A stretch of 64,000 nt of DNA, taken from NCBI GenBank assembly GCA_019448215.1, contig CP080408.1, positions 1,488,001 through 1,552,000 on the forward strand. The letters run 5' to 3'. The translations under genes and the position numbers were made by a program. This DNA comes from Thalassovita mediterranea (GTDB lineage Bacteria > Pseudomonadota > Alphaproteobacteria > Caulobacterales > Hyphomonadaceae). Below, piece after piece: positions 7,919-16,244 of this stretch (position 1 is its first letter; each line of letters begins with the position of its first letter). Under the pieces are notes generated by a model. That model was not told where the DNA came from. It ran no database searches and worked only from the letters and a program-made list of their open reading frames with translations.

Positions 7919-8524
7919 ATGAGACTATTTTCGCTTTTCCTGTTGCTGGTATCCGTTTCGCTGCCGGCCTTTGCGCGTCCGATTATTGTCGTCGACTCTT
8001 CCGGTGAGCCTGTGGCCAACGCCGTCGTCAGTTTTGATACGGGCGGCGCGGCGCCCTCTTCCTACGGCCAGCCGCTCGCACTCAGTCAGCAGGACATTCG
8101 CTTCAAGCCTTATGTACTGGCAGTTCCGACAGGCGCGGATGTGACCTTTCCAAACCTCGACCGTGTACGTCACCACGTTTACTCATTCTCGCGTGGCAAC
8201 AGGTTCGAGCTCGAACTTTATGGCCGCGAAGAGCAGCGTTTTGTCACCTTCGATACGCCCGGCACGGTTGCGATCGGCTGCAACATCCATGACCTCATGC
8301 TCGCCTATATCCACGTTACTGACGCCGCTTATGCCGGTGTCACCGACGCTGATGGGCGCGTCGAGATCGAAGGCCTCCCGGCTGATGCTGGCATCGCGCA
8401 GGTCTGGCAGCCCGACATGTCCGGCGGCCAGACGGTCGATGTGACGCCGGTGCTCGACGGCGAGACGATGAAGCTGGCGCTCCCTGCTCGCTATTCGCCG
8501 CCGCCACCAGGCGCTGCCGAATAG
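7919..8524 (+). CDS. Periplasmic cupredoxin-like protein (often labelled methylamine utilization protein)
   Basis: A 201-residue exported protein with signal peptide 1-19. It has a cupredoxin-like fold with all four possible type 1 copper ligands visible: His85/86 in RHHVYSF, Cys121 and His124 in GCNIHD, and Met127 in LMLAY. A C-terminal carboxypeptidase-regulatory-like beta domain (about 140-190) follows. The common database name links it to methylamine use, but no mau genes are nearby, so the name is probably misleading. It is ten bases upstream of the EAL-domain gene and is likely its periplasmic partner or signal source. The ribosome-binding site is weak. Confidence 0.85.
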   Translation: MRLFSLFLLLVSVSLPAFARPIIVVDSSGEPVANAVVSFDTGGAAPSSYGQPLALSQQDIRFKPYVLAVPTGADVTFPNLDRVRHHVYSFSRGNRFELELYGREEQRFVTFDTPGTVAIGCNIHDLMLAYIHVTDAAYAGVTDADGRVEIEGLPADAGIAQVWQPDMSGGQTVDVTPVLDGETMKLALPARYSPPPPGAAE

Positions 8525-8534
8525 GGCGCGGCGC

Positions 8535-10772
8535 ATGGCCTTCCGGCACCTAAAGACCAAACTTGTCGTTTCCTATGGCGGGCTTCTAGGACTGATCCTG
8601 GCGGTCATCGTGCTGGCGAGCTATTTCGCGATTGAGGCGGCGGCGCGCGAGAAAATCGACGACGAAATGGCCGCAACCGAAGCGGTCTCCAACCGTCTGT
8701 GGCAGATGCGGGCCGACAAGCTGGAGGAGGCTGCCAGCGTTGTCTCGCGCGATTTCGGTTTCCGCGAAGCGGTGGCCACCGATGATGTCGCCACCATGTC
8801 CTCGGCGCTCGAAAACTTCCTCAACAGGCTGGATGCCGAAGCCGCCTTCATCGTGACCTCTGACGGGCGAGGCCTCAGGGGCGGCGCGGTGGAGACCGAA
8901 ACGGTCGATGCAGAGCTTCTGGCGGCGCTGAACGCCAATGGGCAGGAAACAGGTGTGGCCGCGCTGGACGGGGCTGTGCACCAGATCGTTTCACGTCCGA
9001 TCATGGCCCCGACCCTTCTCGGCTGGGTGCTCTTTGCCGAAAGGCTCGATGAGGCAGAGCTGAGCGAACTTGAGACCCTGTCGGCCATTCCGCTGACCGC
9101 GCAAATCCTGATCGACGGGCAGTATGGAGACGATGCCGGAAACAAGCCCGGCTTTGTGACGCGCTCAAGCCCGATCAAGGGCTTTGGGCATTTGCCTGAT
9201 GCCGTCCTCAAGCTTGAATACCCGCTAGCTGGAGCCATGGCGCCTTTCAGGAGCATGCTGCTCATCATCGCGCTCATGGCTGCAGGCGGCATTGTCGCCT
9301 TGCTGGTCTGCACGTGGTTCATCTCTCGCACGGTGACCGGTCCGATCATGAAGCTGGATGCGGCGGCGCAGGCGATTGCAAGCGGGAAGAAGGCCGGCCT
9401 CGACGTGAAAGCCGATGATGAGATCGGCCGGCTCGCGAACAGCTTTTCCCACATGGTCAAAGAGGTGCAGGCGCGTGAGGAAAATATCCTCAAACTCTCC
9501 CTGACAGATCCGGAAACAGAGCTGCCGAACCGCCGGGCGATGGAGATGTTCCTCGCCGGAACGGACCGCGCGGATGTCTACTGCGCTGCGATTAGCCCCG
9601 ACAGGTTTGCGAATATCACTTCGGTTATTGGTCAGGCAGCGAGCAACGAACTGGTGGCCCTGCTTGGCCAGCGGCTTCAGGAGATGCCGGATGTCCTCGC
9701 ACTCGGCCGGCTTGGCGGAGAAGTCATCGGGGTTGCGATAGGCGCAGCCAGCCATGAAGAGGCGCGTATCCGCCTCAGCGCCATTCTGGAGGGGGCCGGT
9801 CGCCCGGTCCGGGTGCGCGGCGAGCTGGTTGATGTGCAGCTTTCGGCAGGTTTCGCGCCGCTCGGCTCAGACGGAAAGCTCGCACCGCTCGATGAGTCGG
9901 TTATCGGCCTCCATCAGGCCAGGCAGCGCCGCCTTCCTGTCTTTGCGTTCGACAAGGTCGCTTATGGTGATCCGAGTGGCACGCTCTCGCTGATGAGCGA
10001 GATGGTGGCAGGCATGGAGGATGGCAGTCTCTACCTGACCTACCAGCCAAAGGTGGACCTTCGCAGCCAGACGGTCTGCAGCGCGGAGGCCCTGCTTCGC
10101 TGGGAGCATCCAGAGCGCGGTTTCGTTTCGCCTGAGGACTTCGTCCGCGCCGCCGAAGAGACTGGCCACATTCGCCCCTTGAGCGAATGGGTGTTCAGGC
10201 AGGTCAGGGATGAGCGGGCCCGCTTCCTCGATGCGGGGCATGACATCAAGGTCGCCGTCAATCTTTCAGGTCGGCTTCTGACTGATACCGAATTCCTTCG
10301 CTGGAGCATTGGCTTCATCGGCGCAGAGGCAGATCGCTACTGCCTCGAAGTGACCGAAACGGCGGTCATCGATGACCCGAAACTGGCGCTTTCCAATATC
10401 CAGCTGCTGCGTGAAGCAGGCTTTGAGATATCCATCGACGATTATGGCTCAGGCCTGTCGTCGCTTTCCTATCTGAAACAGATCCCGGCGCATGAGCTCA
10501 AGATCGACAAGAGTTTCGTGCTCCCTCTGAAAGTTGGCTCCTCAGATGCGCTTCTGATCAAGTCGACGATCGATCTCGCGCACAGTCTCGGGATGAAGGT
10601 CACGGCTGAGGGCGTCGAGACGCGCGAGATCATGTCCATGCTGTCGGTCATGGGTGCCGACCGCGCTCAAGGCTACTACATCTCGCGCCCGGTCGGGTCT
10701 GACAGCATGATCAGCTTCCTCGACAGCTTCACAGTCGAAGCTGACGACGAGCAATCCTTGAAGGCGGGATGA
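8535..10772 (+). CDS. Membrane HAMP-degenerate GGDEF-EAL protein, predicted c-di-GMP phosphodiesterase
   Basis: 745 residues: membrane helix (about 14-34), a periplasmic sensor region (about 35-235), second helix (about 238-262), HAMP (about 263-312), GGDEF-like domain (about 320-460) and EAL domain (about 490-735). The catalytic GGDEF motif reads GGEVI (394-398), so cyclase activity is unlikely. The EAL domain keeps its active-site signatures: EAL at 518-520, the NLSGR asparagine, VTET, DDYGSG near 635, LKIDKSF, AEGVET and AQGYY. It should therefore hydrolyse c-di-GMP under control of its periplasmic domain. It is co-directional with the cupredoxin gene, which acts on the same side of the membrane as the sensor. 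Confidence 0.93.
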   Translation: MAFRHLKTKLVVSYGGLLGLILAVIVLASYFAIEAAAREKIDDEMAATEAVSNRLWQMRADKLEEAASVVSRDFGFREAVATDDVATMSSALENFLNRLDAEAAFIVTSDGRGLRGGAVETETVDAELLAALNANGQETGVAALDGAVHQIVSRPIMAPTLLGWVLFAERLDEAELSELETLSAIPLTAQILIDGQYGDDAGNKPGFVTRSSPIKGFGHLPDAVLKLEYPLAGAMAPFRSMLLIIALMAAGGIVALLVCTWFISRTVTGPIMKLDAAAQAIASGKKAGLDVKADDEIGRLANSFSHMVKEVQAREENILKLSLTDPETELPNRRAMEMFLAGTDRADVYCAAISPDRFANITSVIGQAASNELVALLGQRLQEMPDVLALGRLGGEVIGVAIGAASHEEARIRLSAILEGAGRPVRVRGELVDVQLSAGFAPLGSDGKLAPLDESVIGLHQARQRRLPVFAFDKVAYGDPSGTLSLMSEMVAGMEDGSLYLTYQPKVDLRSQTVCSAEALLRWEHPERGFVSPEDFVRAAEETGHIRPLSEWVFRQVRDERARFLDAGHDIKVAVNLSGRLLTDTEFLRWSIGFIGAEADRYCLEVTETAVIDDPKLALSNIQLLREAGFEISIDDYGSGLSSLSYLKQIPAHELKIDKSFVLPLKVGSSDALLIKSTIDLAHSLGMKVTAEGVETREIMSMLSVMGADRAQGYYISRPVGSDSMISFLDSFTVEADDEQSLKAG

Positions 10773-10780
10773 GGTTGGCC

Positions 10781-10854
10781 TGGAGCGGATAGCGGGAATC
10801 GAACCCGCATCCTCAGCTTGGAAGGCTGCTGCACTACCATTGTGCTATATCCGC
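10781..10854 (-). tRNA. tRNA-Gly (anticodon TCC)
   Basis: A 74-base cloverleaf on the minus strand. The acceptor stem GCGGATA/TATCCGC is perfect, with CCA encoded at 10781-10783. The anticodon loop CTTCCAA gives TCC. It is the downstream member of a Tyr-Gly tRNA pair, with 311 bases between the two. Confidence 0.96.
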
Positions 10855-11165
10855 GCGCCAGAGGGCCACGAGATACTTCGGGGCGCGGCGCGATGCAAGG
10901 GAAGAGGCACGCGGATGGCAGTGGGGATGATGGCGGCTCGAAGTGACTTCGTTGGCGACCGCTGACCCGCAGCCCTGAGCATGCTTCATGTGACGAGCGC
11001 AGCGAGGATACGGAAGCAAAGTAAAGCCAGGCAGCCCTGAGCGCGATCCATCGCGGAACGTAGTGGAGCGGGGATCAATCAAGAAAAGCCCCTGCCGGGG
11101 CATTTGCTTGCCTAAAATCAGTCCCCCGGACTGATTTTTTGAGCTGACGCTCAACCGGCAGCAAA
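10855..11165. other. Spacer between tRNA-Tyr and tRNA-Gly, no gene recognised
   Basis: The spacer holds a strong terminator-like hairpin at 11114-11138, a short palindrome (CGCGAT/ATCGCG, 11042-11055), a GC hairpin with the bases GCCCC/GGGGC near 11090-11101, and two copies of CAGCCCTGAGC (near 10973 and 11032). No frame in it has a ribosome-binding site or a recognisable product. The minus-strand frame through it begins inside tRNA-Tyr. Confidence 0.6.
11114..11138. terminator. Strong bidirectional terminator-like hairpin
   Basis: An 11-base perfect stem (AAAATCAGTCC/GGACTGATTTT) closes a three-base loop, followed on the plus strand by a total of six T. On the minus strand it lies 28 bases past the 3' end of tRNA-Tyr, with an A-run before and a T-run after, so it could end transcription of that tRNA. 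Confidence 0.8.
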
Positions 11166-11250
11166 TGGTGGAGGGGACAGGATTCGAACCTGTGTACGCT
11201 ATGCGGGCAGATTTACAGTCTGCTGCCTTTAACCACTCGGCCACCCCTCC
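11166..11250 (-). tRNA. tRNA-Tyr (anticodon GTA)
   Basis: An 85-base class II tRNA on the minus strand. The acceptor stem GGAGGGG/CCCCTCC is perfect, with discriminator A and encoded CCA at 11166-11168. The anticodon region ACTGTAAATC gives GTA, and the extra-long variable arm is present. Confidence 0.96.
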
Positions 11251-11348
11251 AGGGATTGCCTTGCAGCGTCGGTAATTGACGCTGCCACATCAGACCGCCA
11301 AAAGGCTGTCATCAACAACCCGGTCGCTCCGAAGCGCGCTTTATAGGG

Positions 11349-12119
11349 ATGAAGCCCATTCCACGCAACCATGAGAAACGGCGATTTGCAGCGCGATCTG
11401 CACCAGACCCGAATGAGCCGCTCTGGCTCTGGGGGCAGCATGCCGTCGAAGCCGCAATTTCCAACAAGAACAGGGTCATTCTGCGCTGGGTCGCAACAGA
11501 GAATGCGGCCAAGCGCACCGGCCTTGAGGGCTTTGAAGTCATGGACCAGAAGGCGCTCAGCAAGCTGCTGCCGCCTGGCGCGGTCCATCAGGGCATCGCC
11601 ATCAAGGTCGAGCCGGCCGAGCCGGCCGCACTGGAAGACGTGATCAACCGTCCTGATGCGCCGGACACGTTGTGCATTCTCGACCAGATTTCGGACCCGC
11701 ATAATCTCGGCGCCATCTTCCGCTCGGCTGCCGCATTCGGTGTCGGCGGCCTTGTTCTGCAGACGCGGCATACGCCGCCGCTGACGGGCGTGGTCGCCAA
11801 GTCTGCGGCAGGCGCCATCGAGACGGTGGAGGAAATCCGCGTCGTGAACATCGCCCGCGCGCTCGATGCGCTGGGGGCGGCGGGCTATCACACGGTGGGT
11901 CTTGCCGGTGAAGGACAGGAACATCTTTCTGATTCCGTCAGCGGCGCGCGCAAGATCGCCTTCGTGATGGGGGCTGAAGGATCAGGCCTTCGCCCGGCGG
12001 TCGCGAAGGCATGCGCAACGCTGGCGCGCATCCCGATGGTGCCCGGCATGGAAAGTCTCAACGTTTCCAACGCGGCAGCCATTGCCTTCTACGAAGCGAT
12101 GCGGTCAAAACGGCTTTGA
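11349..12119 (+). CDS. rlmB: 23S rRNA 2'-O-methyltransferase, RlmB/TrmH family
   Basis: A 256-residue SPOUT (trefoil-knot) methyltransferase. It has an N-terminal substrate-binding domain (WGQHAVEAAI, about 28-37) and the three family motifs in the C-terminal half: DQISDPHNLGAIFRSA, FVMGAEGSGLR and IPMVPGMESLNVSNAAAI. RlmB methylates the ribose of G2251 in the peptidyl-transferase centre of 23S rRNA. A related SPOUT 2'-O-methyltransferase with another rRNA or tRNA target cannot be excluded. The last base of its stop is shared with the next start. Confidence 0.9.
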   Translation: MKPIPRNHEKRRFAARSAPDPNEPLWLWGQHAVEAAISNKNRVILRWVATENAAKRTGLEGFEVMDQKALSKLLPPGAVHQGIAIKVEPAEPAALEDVINRPDAPDTLCILDQISDPHNLGAIFRSAAAFGVGGLVLQTRHTPPLTGVVAKSAAGAIETVEEIRVVNIARALDALGAAGYHTVGLAGEGQEHLSDSVSGARKIAFVMGAEGSGLRPAVAKACATLARIPMVPGMESLNVSNAAAIAFYEAMRSKRL

Positions 12120-12988
12120 TGACACTTCTCGGACCGACTTCGCACACCTATTTCTCGCAGCGCCTGAAGCTGCACTATGCCGACTGGGGCAATGAAGACG
12201 CGCCGCCGCTCCTTCTGGTGCATGGCGGGCGTGACCATTGCCGCAGCTGGGACTGGACGGCAGAGGCCCTTCGCAAGGACTGGCACGTCATTGCGCCAGA
12301 CCTTCGCGGCCATGGCGACAGCGCCTGGTCGCCTGAAGGCAATTACAACATGCAGGCGTATATCTACGACCTTGCCCAGCTGATCCACCAGCTGAAGCTT
12401 GCGCCTGTCACCATCGTGTCCCATTCGCTCGGCGGGAATATCTGCCTGCGCTATACCGGCCTCTATCCGGAGAATGTCCGCAAGATCGTCGCGATCGAAG
12501 GCCTCGGGCCAAGCCCGAGCCGCCTGGAAGAACGCCGCAAGACGCCGTGGCAGGATCACTTCCGCAAGATGATCGATGACAAGCGCGGTCTCGCTGGCCG
12601 CCAGCCCAAGCGGTACGAGTCGCTCGAGCAGGCCTATGCCCGCATGAAGGAAGAGAACAGCTTCCTGACGGCCGAGCAGGCACGCCACCTCACCATTAAT
12701 GGTATCGCCCGCAATGAGGACGGTACCTATTCTTGGAAGTTCGACAATTACCTCCGCGTCTGGGAGTCAGTCGACATCACACATGAGCAGGTGGCTGAGC
12801 TCTGGTCGAATATCAGCTGTCCGACCCTGCTGCTCTATGGCGAGAAAAGCTGGGCCTCGAACCCGGCCGAAGATGGCCGGATCAAGCATTTCAAACATGC
12901 CGACGTGAAGATGTTCCCCGAAGCGGGTCACTGGCTGCACCATGACCAGTTCGATCTCTTCATCGAGACGCTTCAGGATTTTCTCTGA
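12119..12988 (+). CDS. Alpha/beta hydrolase
   Basis: A 289-residue alpha/beta hydrolase. An HGG oxyanion loop (LLVHGGRDH) is followed by the nucleophile elbow SHSLGG, then a cap region, an LLLYGEKSW strand carrying the acid region, and the catalytic histidine in EAGHWLHHD. The substrate is not evident. The start at 12119 overlaps the rlmB stop by one base (TGATG), so the two are probably translationally coupled; longer starts lie inside rlmB. Its 3' end overlaps the convergent ABM gene by 29 bases. Confidence 0.88.
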   Translation: MTLLGPTSHTYFSQRLKLHYADWGNEDAPPLLLVHGGRDHCRSWDWTAEALRKDWHVIAPDLRGHGDSAWSPEGNYNMQAYIYDLAQLIHQLKLAPVTIVSHSLGGNICLRYTGLYPENVRKIVAIEGLGPSPSRLEERRKTPWQDHFRKMIDDKRGLAGRQPKRYESLEQAYARMKEENSFLTAEQARHLTINGIARNEDGTYSWKFDNYLRVWESVDITHEQVAELWSNISCPTLLLYGEKSWASNPAEDGRIKHFKHADVKMFPEAGHWLHHDQFDLFIETLQDFL

Positions 12989-13289
12989 TCTCTCCTGACC
13001 ACAAATAGGTGTCTAGCGTTAGTTCGCGCGCCGGAAGACGCTCTTCGACGCAGGCCCGCATTCTCTCCCAGACCTCTTCGGGGACAGGGTCCTTGCGGGT
13101 GCAATCGTCTCGCGCCTTGCTGGACGGCCAGCAGGCAATCGCGCACCAGATATTGTCCGCTTCGTGGAACAGGGAGGAGCCGTAGCTGCCGCACTGCGCC
13201 TTGATGATCCGCGTCGCCTCACCCCAGCTGTCGCGGAAGGTGTCTTCCTGGCCGGTCTTTAGCTTCCAGCGATATATAACCGTGAACAT
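12960..13289 (-). CDS. ABM-like (antibiotic biosynthesis monooxygenase fold) small protein
   Basis: A 109-residue protein with a dimeric alpha-beta barrel pattern: FTVIYRWKLKTGQEDTFRDSW at the N terminus, a central GSYGSSLFH strand, and a PVPEEVWERMRACVEERL helix. The ATG at 13289 follows the upstream esterase stop by eight bases. The longer frame to 13364 would overlap that gene and lacks support. Such domains may be monooxygenases or simply ligand-binding, so no substrate is claimed. Confidence 0.72.
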   Translation of the reverse strand: MFTVIYRWKLKTGQEDTFRDSWGEATRIIKAQCGSYGSSLFHEADNIWCAIACWPSSKARDDCTRKDPVPEEVWERMRACVEERLPARELTLDTYLWSGEIRENPEASR

Positions 13290-13297
13290 CGGCGCGG

Positions 13298-14335
13298 TCA
13301 GTTTGACACCTCTTTCAGGAACTGCGCGATGCTGGCCGCTGTCCGGCGGCTGATGTCGGGGCACATATGCGCGGCGATTTCAGTGCCGTGGCTGGTGCCC
13401 ATGACATTGCGGCATTGGGCAGGCTGTCCGGCGCGCAGCAGCAGGCGGTAGAACTCGATACCTTCATCGCGCAGCGGGTCGCACTCATTCACGCTGATCA
13501 TCACGGGCGGCAGGCCTTTTACGTCCTTCTCGCTGGCAAAGAGCGGCCAGGCGAGCGGATCCTTCGCTTCATAGGCGTCGATGCCGTAGGCGATTGCCGC
13601 GCCCATGCCTTCAAGATGGAGCAGGATGCCATTGTTCTCGGTGCTGGAGGGCAGGCGATCGTCAGGCCACTTGCCCGCGATGTAAGGGCAAAGCGCATAG
13701 AGGCCTTTGACGATGCTAACATCGCCATCCCGGTTGAGCTTGAGGCCCGTCGCAAGCGTAAGATTGCCGCCGCCGCTTTCGCCCGCGACGATGATCCGGT
13801 CCTTGTCGATGCCGAGCTTGCCGGCATTCTCGCTGACCCATCTGACGCCCGACACACAGTCATTGAGGCCAGCTGGAAAAGGCTCAATCTCTGGGGCCGA
13901 GGAGGGGCGCAGACTGTTGCGGAAATCGACCATGGCGATTGCCATGCCCTGATGCGCCAGCAGGCGGCCCCAGGTCCGGTACATCGCGTCGAAGCAGGAG
14001 AAGTCCTGCATGCCGCCGCCATGGATGTAATAGACGCAAGGCAGCTCTCCGGCGCCTTCCGGCTTGATGAGCTGGATCTTCACCGTGTTGCCATCGGGCT
14101 GCGAGGTGAACTCATGGGTTGAGATATCGAGGCCCTTCGTCGGCGCCAGCGGCTCAGTGTCGATCTGGGAGAAGAGCTTTTGCACCATAGCGGCGCGTTC
14201 GTTTGCTTCCGGCGAATTGGCGCGTGCGACCATTTCCTCGCGCGTCGTCGCCGGGTTCGGCGCTGGCTGCGGCATGGTTGTAAGCATTGCGCGAATGCGC
14301 GGGTCCAGTCTTGGATCGTCTGCGCCCTTTGCCAT
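13298..14335 (-). CDS. HSL-family (family IV) esterase/lipase
   Basis: A 345-residue alpha/beta hydrolase fold-3 enzyme. The HGGG oxyanion motif sits in YYIHGGGM (about 104-111), the nucleophile in GESGGGN (about 188-194), and the acid and histidine in ECDPLRDEG and TSHGTE near the C terminus. This layout is that of hormone-sensitive-lipase-like bacterial esterases acting on short acyl esters. It has no signal peptide, so it is cytosolic. It is the first gene of a pair with the ABM-like gene. Confidence 0.9.
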   Translation of the reverse strand: MAKGADDPRLDPRIRAMLTTMPQPAPNPATTREEMVARANSPEANERAAMVQKLFSQIDTEPLAPTKGLDISTHEFTSQPDGNTVKIQLIKPEGAGELPCVYYIHGGGMQDFSCFDAMYRTWGRLLAHQGMAIAMVDFRNSLRPSSAPEIEPFPAGLNDCVSGVRWVSENAGKLGIDKDRIIVAGESGGGNLTLATGLKLNRDGDVSIVKGLYALCPYIAGKWPDDRLPSSTENNGILLHLEGMGAAIAYGIDAYEAKDPLAWPLFASEKDVKGLPPVMISVNECDPLRDEGIEFYRLLLRAGQPAQCRNVMGTSHGTEIAAHMCPDISRRTAASIAQFLKEVSN

Positions 14336-14410
14336 TCTTATCCTCCCTTTGGCATTTCTTGTTGCTGTGCCTTAGCACGGGGAGGGCGGCTGAGGCAGGG
14401 GCTCGCGAGG

Positions 14411-15022
14411 TCAACCTTTAGCGCGCGGCAGCTTGATGCCGAAGATGATGGCCATCGCCCGGGAGATGAAGGCGGTCGCCATGCCTGCGGCAAAGGCGAT
14501 GGCTTCGGGCGCGCCAAGTGCAACCGCAGCGAAATAGACGCCGGACCCGGCCAGTGCGCAGGTCGCGTAAAGCTCACCCTCTTTCAGCACCAGCGGTTCT
14601 TCATTGGCGATCACATCGCGCAGCAGGCCGCCCGCGCTTGCCGTGATCGCGCCCATGATCACGACGACCAGAAAGCCATGGCCGAGCGACATGGCCTTGG
14701 CTGCGCCCGTGACAGCGAAGAGCGACATCCCCACCGCGTCTGGCCAGCGAAGGGCGCGGAACTGGCTGACATAGCGATAGAACAGGAAAGCGGTGAGCCC
14801 GCCTGCAATCGCCAGCACAAGTGTCAGCGTATCTGACAGCCAGAAGACGGGCGCGCCAAGCAGAAGGTCGCGCAGCGTGCCCCCGCCAATGGCAGGCAGG
14901 AAAGCGAGCACGATAACGCCGAGCAGGTCCATCTCCTTGCGCACAGCGAGCACGCCGCCCGAGATGGCAAAGACGAACACGCCGAACCTGTCGGCAAAGG
15001 CGATGAGAAGATCTGGGCTCAT
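14411..15022 (-). CDS. TRIC-type cation channel family protein (UPF0126, YicG-like)
   Basis: A 203-residue inner-membrane protein with about seven hydrophobic segments and the two internal repeats of the family: GGGTLRDLLLG (about 47-57) and GGLLRDVI (about 131-138). Prokaryotic TRIC homologues are homotrimeric monovalent-cation channels. It is separate from the esterase gene (75 bases) and divergent from ectD. Confidence 0.92.
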   Translation of the reverse strand: MSPDLLIAFADRFGVFVFAISGGVLAVRKEMDLLGVIVLAFLPAIGGGTLRDLLLGAPVFWLSDTLTLVLAIAGGLTAFLFYRYVSQFRALRWPDAVGMSLFAVTGAAKAMSLGHGFLVVVIMGAITASAGGLLRDVIANEEPLVLKEGELYATCALAGSGVYFAAVALGAPEAIAFAAGMATAFISRAMAIIFGIKLPRAKG

Positions 15023-15277
15023 GGGCAGCCTTGTGACTGAGAAGCATCAAAGCGTCCAGCGTTTCGCCTCGGTAGACCCACACCCCGCCCGGTTGCACGC
15101 CTCAACCGCGGCGTCTGCATAACCTCAATTAAGATAAGGACTATTCGTGGAATTCTCTTGCAACCTATAGGTGTGTCCCAGCGTAGGTGCGGCCAGATGG
15201 GCGGCTTGAGCTGCCATCATAATCAAGAACTGGCGCAGAAAGCGCCCGCGAAACCAAGAGGATCAGAACGATTAGCC

Positions 15278-16204
15278 ATGCAACAGTTGCAAGAGGACCG
15301 ATACACCACAAGGCTGAACACGAGACCTGAACAGATCGCCCGCCGCGACGATGTCGTGCACGCCCGCGGCGATACCACGCCGCCGATCGACCCGGAGCTC
15401 ATCCGGAATTTCGAACGCGACGGCTTCATGGTGCTGGAAGATGTTTTCTCACCTCAGGAGGTCGCCCGCATGCGCGGTACGGCGAATGAGATGCGCGACT
15501 ATCCAGACAGCCTCGCCGATGAAACCGTCATCTCAGAGCGCGATAGTGGAGCCGTCCGCTCCGTCTTTGCGATCCACCGCCAGACCAGCGACTTCGATGT
15601 TGTCGCGCGTGACCCACGACTGGCCGATGTCGCCCGGTACATCCTCGACGATGAGGTCTACATCCATCAGTCACGCCTGAACTATAAACCAGCCTTCAAG
15701 GGCAAGGAGTTCTACTGGCACTCCGACTTCGAGACATGGCACGCCGAAGATGGCATGCCGGATATGCGCGCCCTCTCCATGTCCGTGATGTTGACGGATA
15801 ATCACCCGCAGGCTGGCCCTGTCATGTTCGTCCCGGGCAGCCATGAGACCTTCATCTCCTGCGTCGGTGAAACGCCTGAAGACAATTACAAGTCGTCGCT
15901 CAAGCGTCAGGAAACCGGCATTCCGGATGCCGATTCCATCGCACAGCTTGTCGATGAAGGCGGCATTGTCGCCCCGGCTCCGAAGGCAGGTTCCGTCGTG
16001 ATCTTCGACTGCAACACGCTGCACGCCTCGAATGGCAATATAACCCCGTTCGAACGGATGAACGCCTTCTTCGTATTCAATGCGTGGTCCAACCGCCTGA
16101 AGGCCCCGTTCGCGGCGAATTCGCAGCGTCCTGAGCACATTGCTCACCGCCGGGTGGAAAAGCCGCTCGCACCGCTTTCGAAAGTGACGGGTAGACTGTC
16201 CTAG
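15278..16204 (+). CDS. ectD: Ectoine hydroxylase
   Basis: A 308-residue Fe(II)/2-oxoglutarate dioxygenase of the EctD group that converts ectoine to 5-hydroxyectoine. The iron triad is visible: His148 and Asp150 in the family signature FYWHSDFETWHAEDG, and His249 in NTLHASNGN. VPGSHE (185-190) and the C-terminal FNAWSN stretch also match EctD. I chose the ATG at 15278; the frame extends to 15158 but that part has no family similarity. No ectABC biosynthesis genes or ectoine transporter are in the window. A related phytanoyl-CoA-type dioxygenase is the alternative, but the signature is specific. Confidence 0.92.
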   Translation: MQQLQEDRYTTRLNTRPEQIARRDDVVHARGDTTPPIDPELIRNFERDGFMVLEDVFSPQEVARMRGTANEMRDYPDSLADETVISERDSGAVRSVFAIHRQTSDFDVVARDPRLADVARYILDDEVYIHQSRLNYKPAFKGKEFYWHSDFETWHAEDGMPDMRALSMSVMLTDNHPQAGPVMFVPGSHETFISCVGETPEDNYKSSLKRQETGIPDADSIAQLVDEGGIVAPAPKAGSVVIFDCNTLHASNGNITPFERMNAFFVFNAWSNRLKAPFAANSQRPEHIAHRRVEKPLAPLSKVTGRLS

Positions 16205-16244
16205 ACGGCAACACTGCAAAAACGGCCTGCCACGACAGGCAAAC

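Noticed and set aside
7919-8524. Methylamine-utilization role for the cupredoxin-like protein
   Set aside because: No methylamine dehydrogenase or mau genes occur in the window and the neighbours point to a c-di-GMP link.
10834-11244. 136-codon minus-strand frame spanning two tRNAs and the spacer
   Set aside because: It starts within tRNA-Tyr and ends within tRNA-Gly, a common false gene at tRNA loci.
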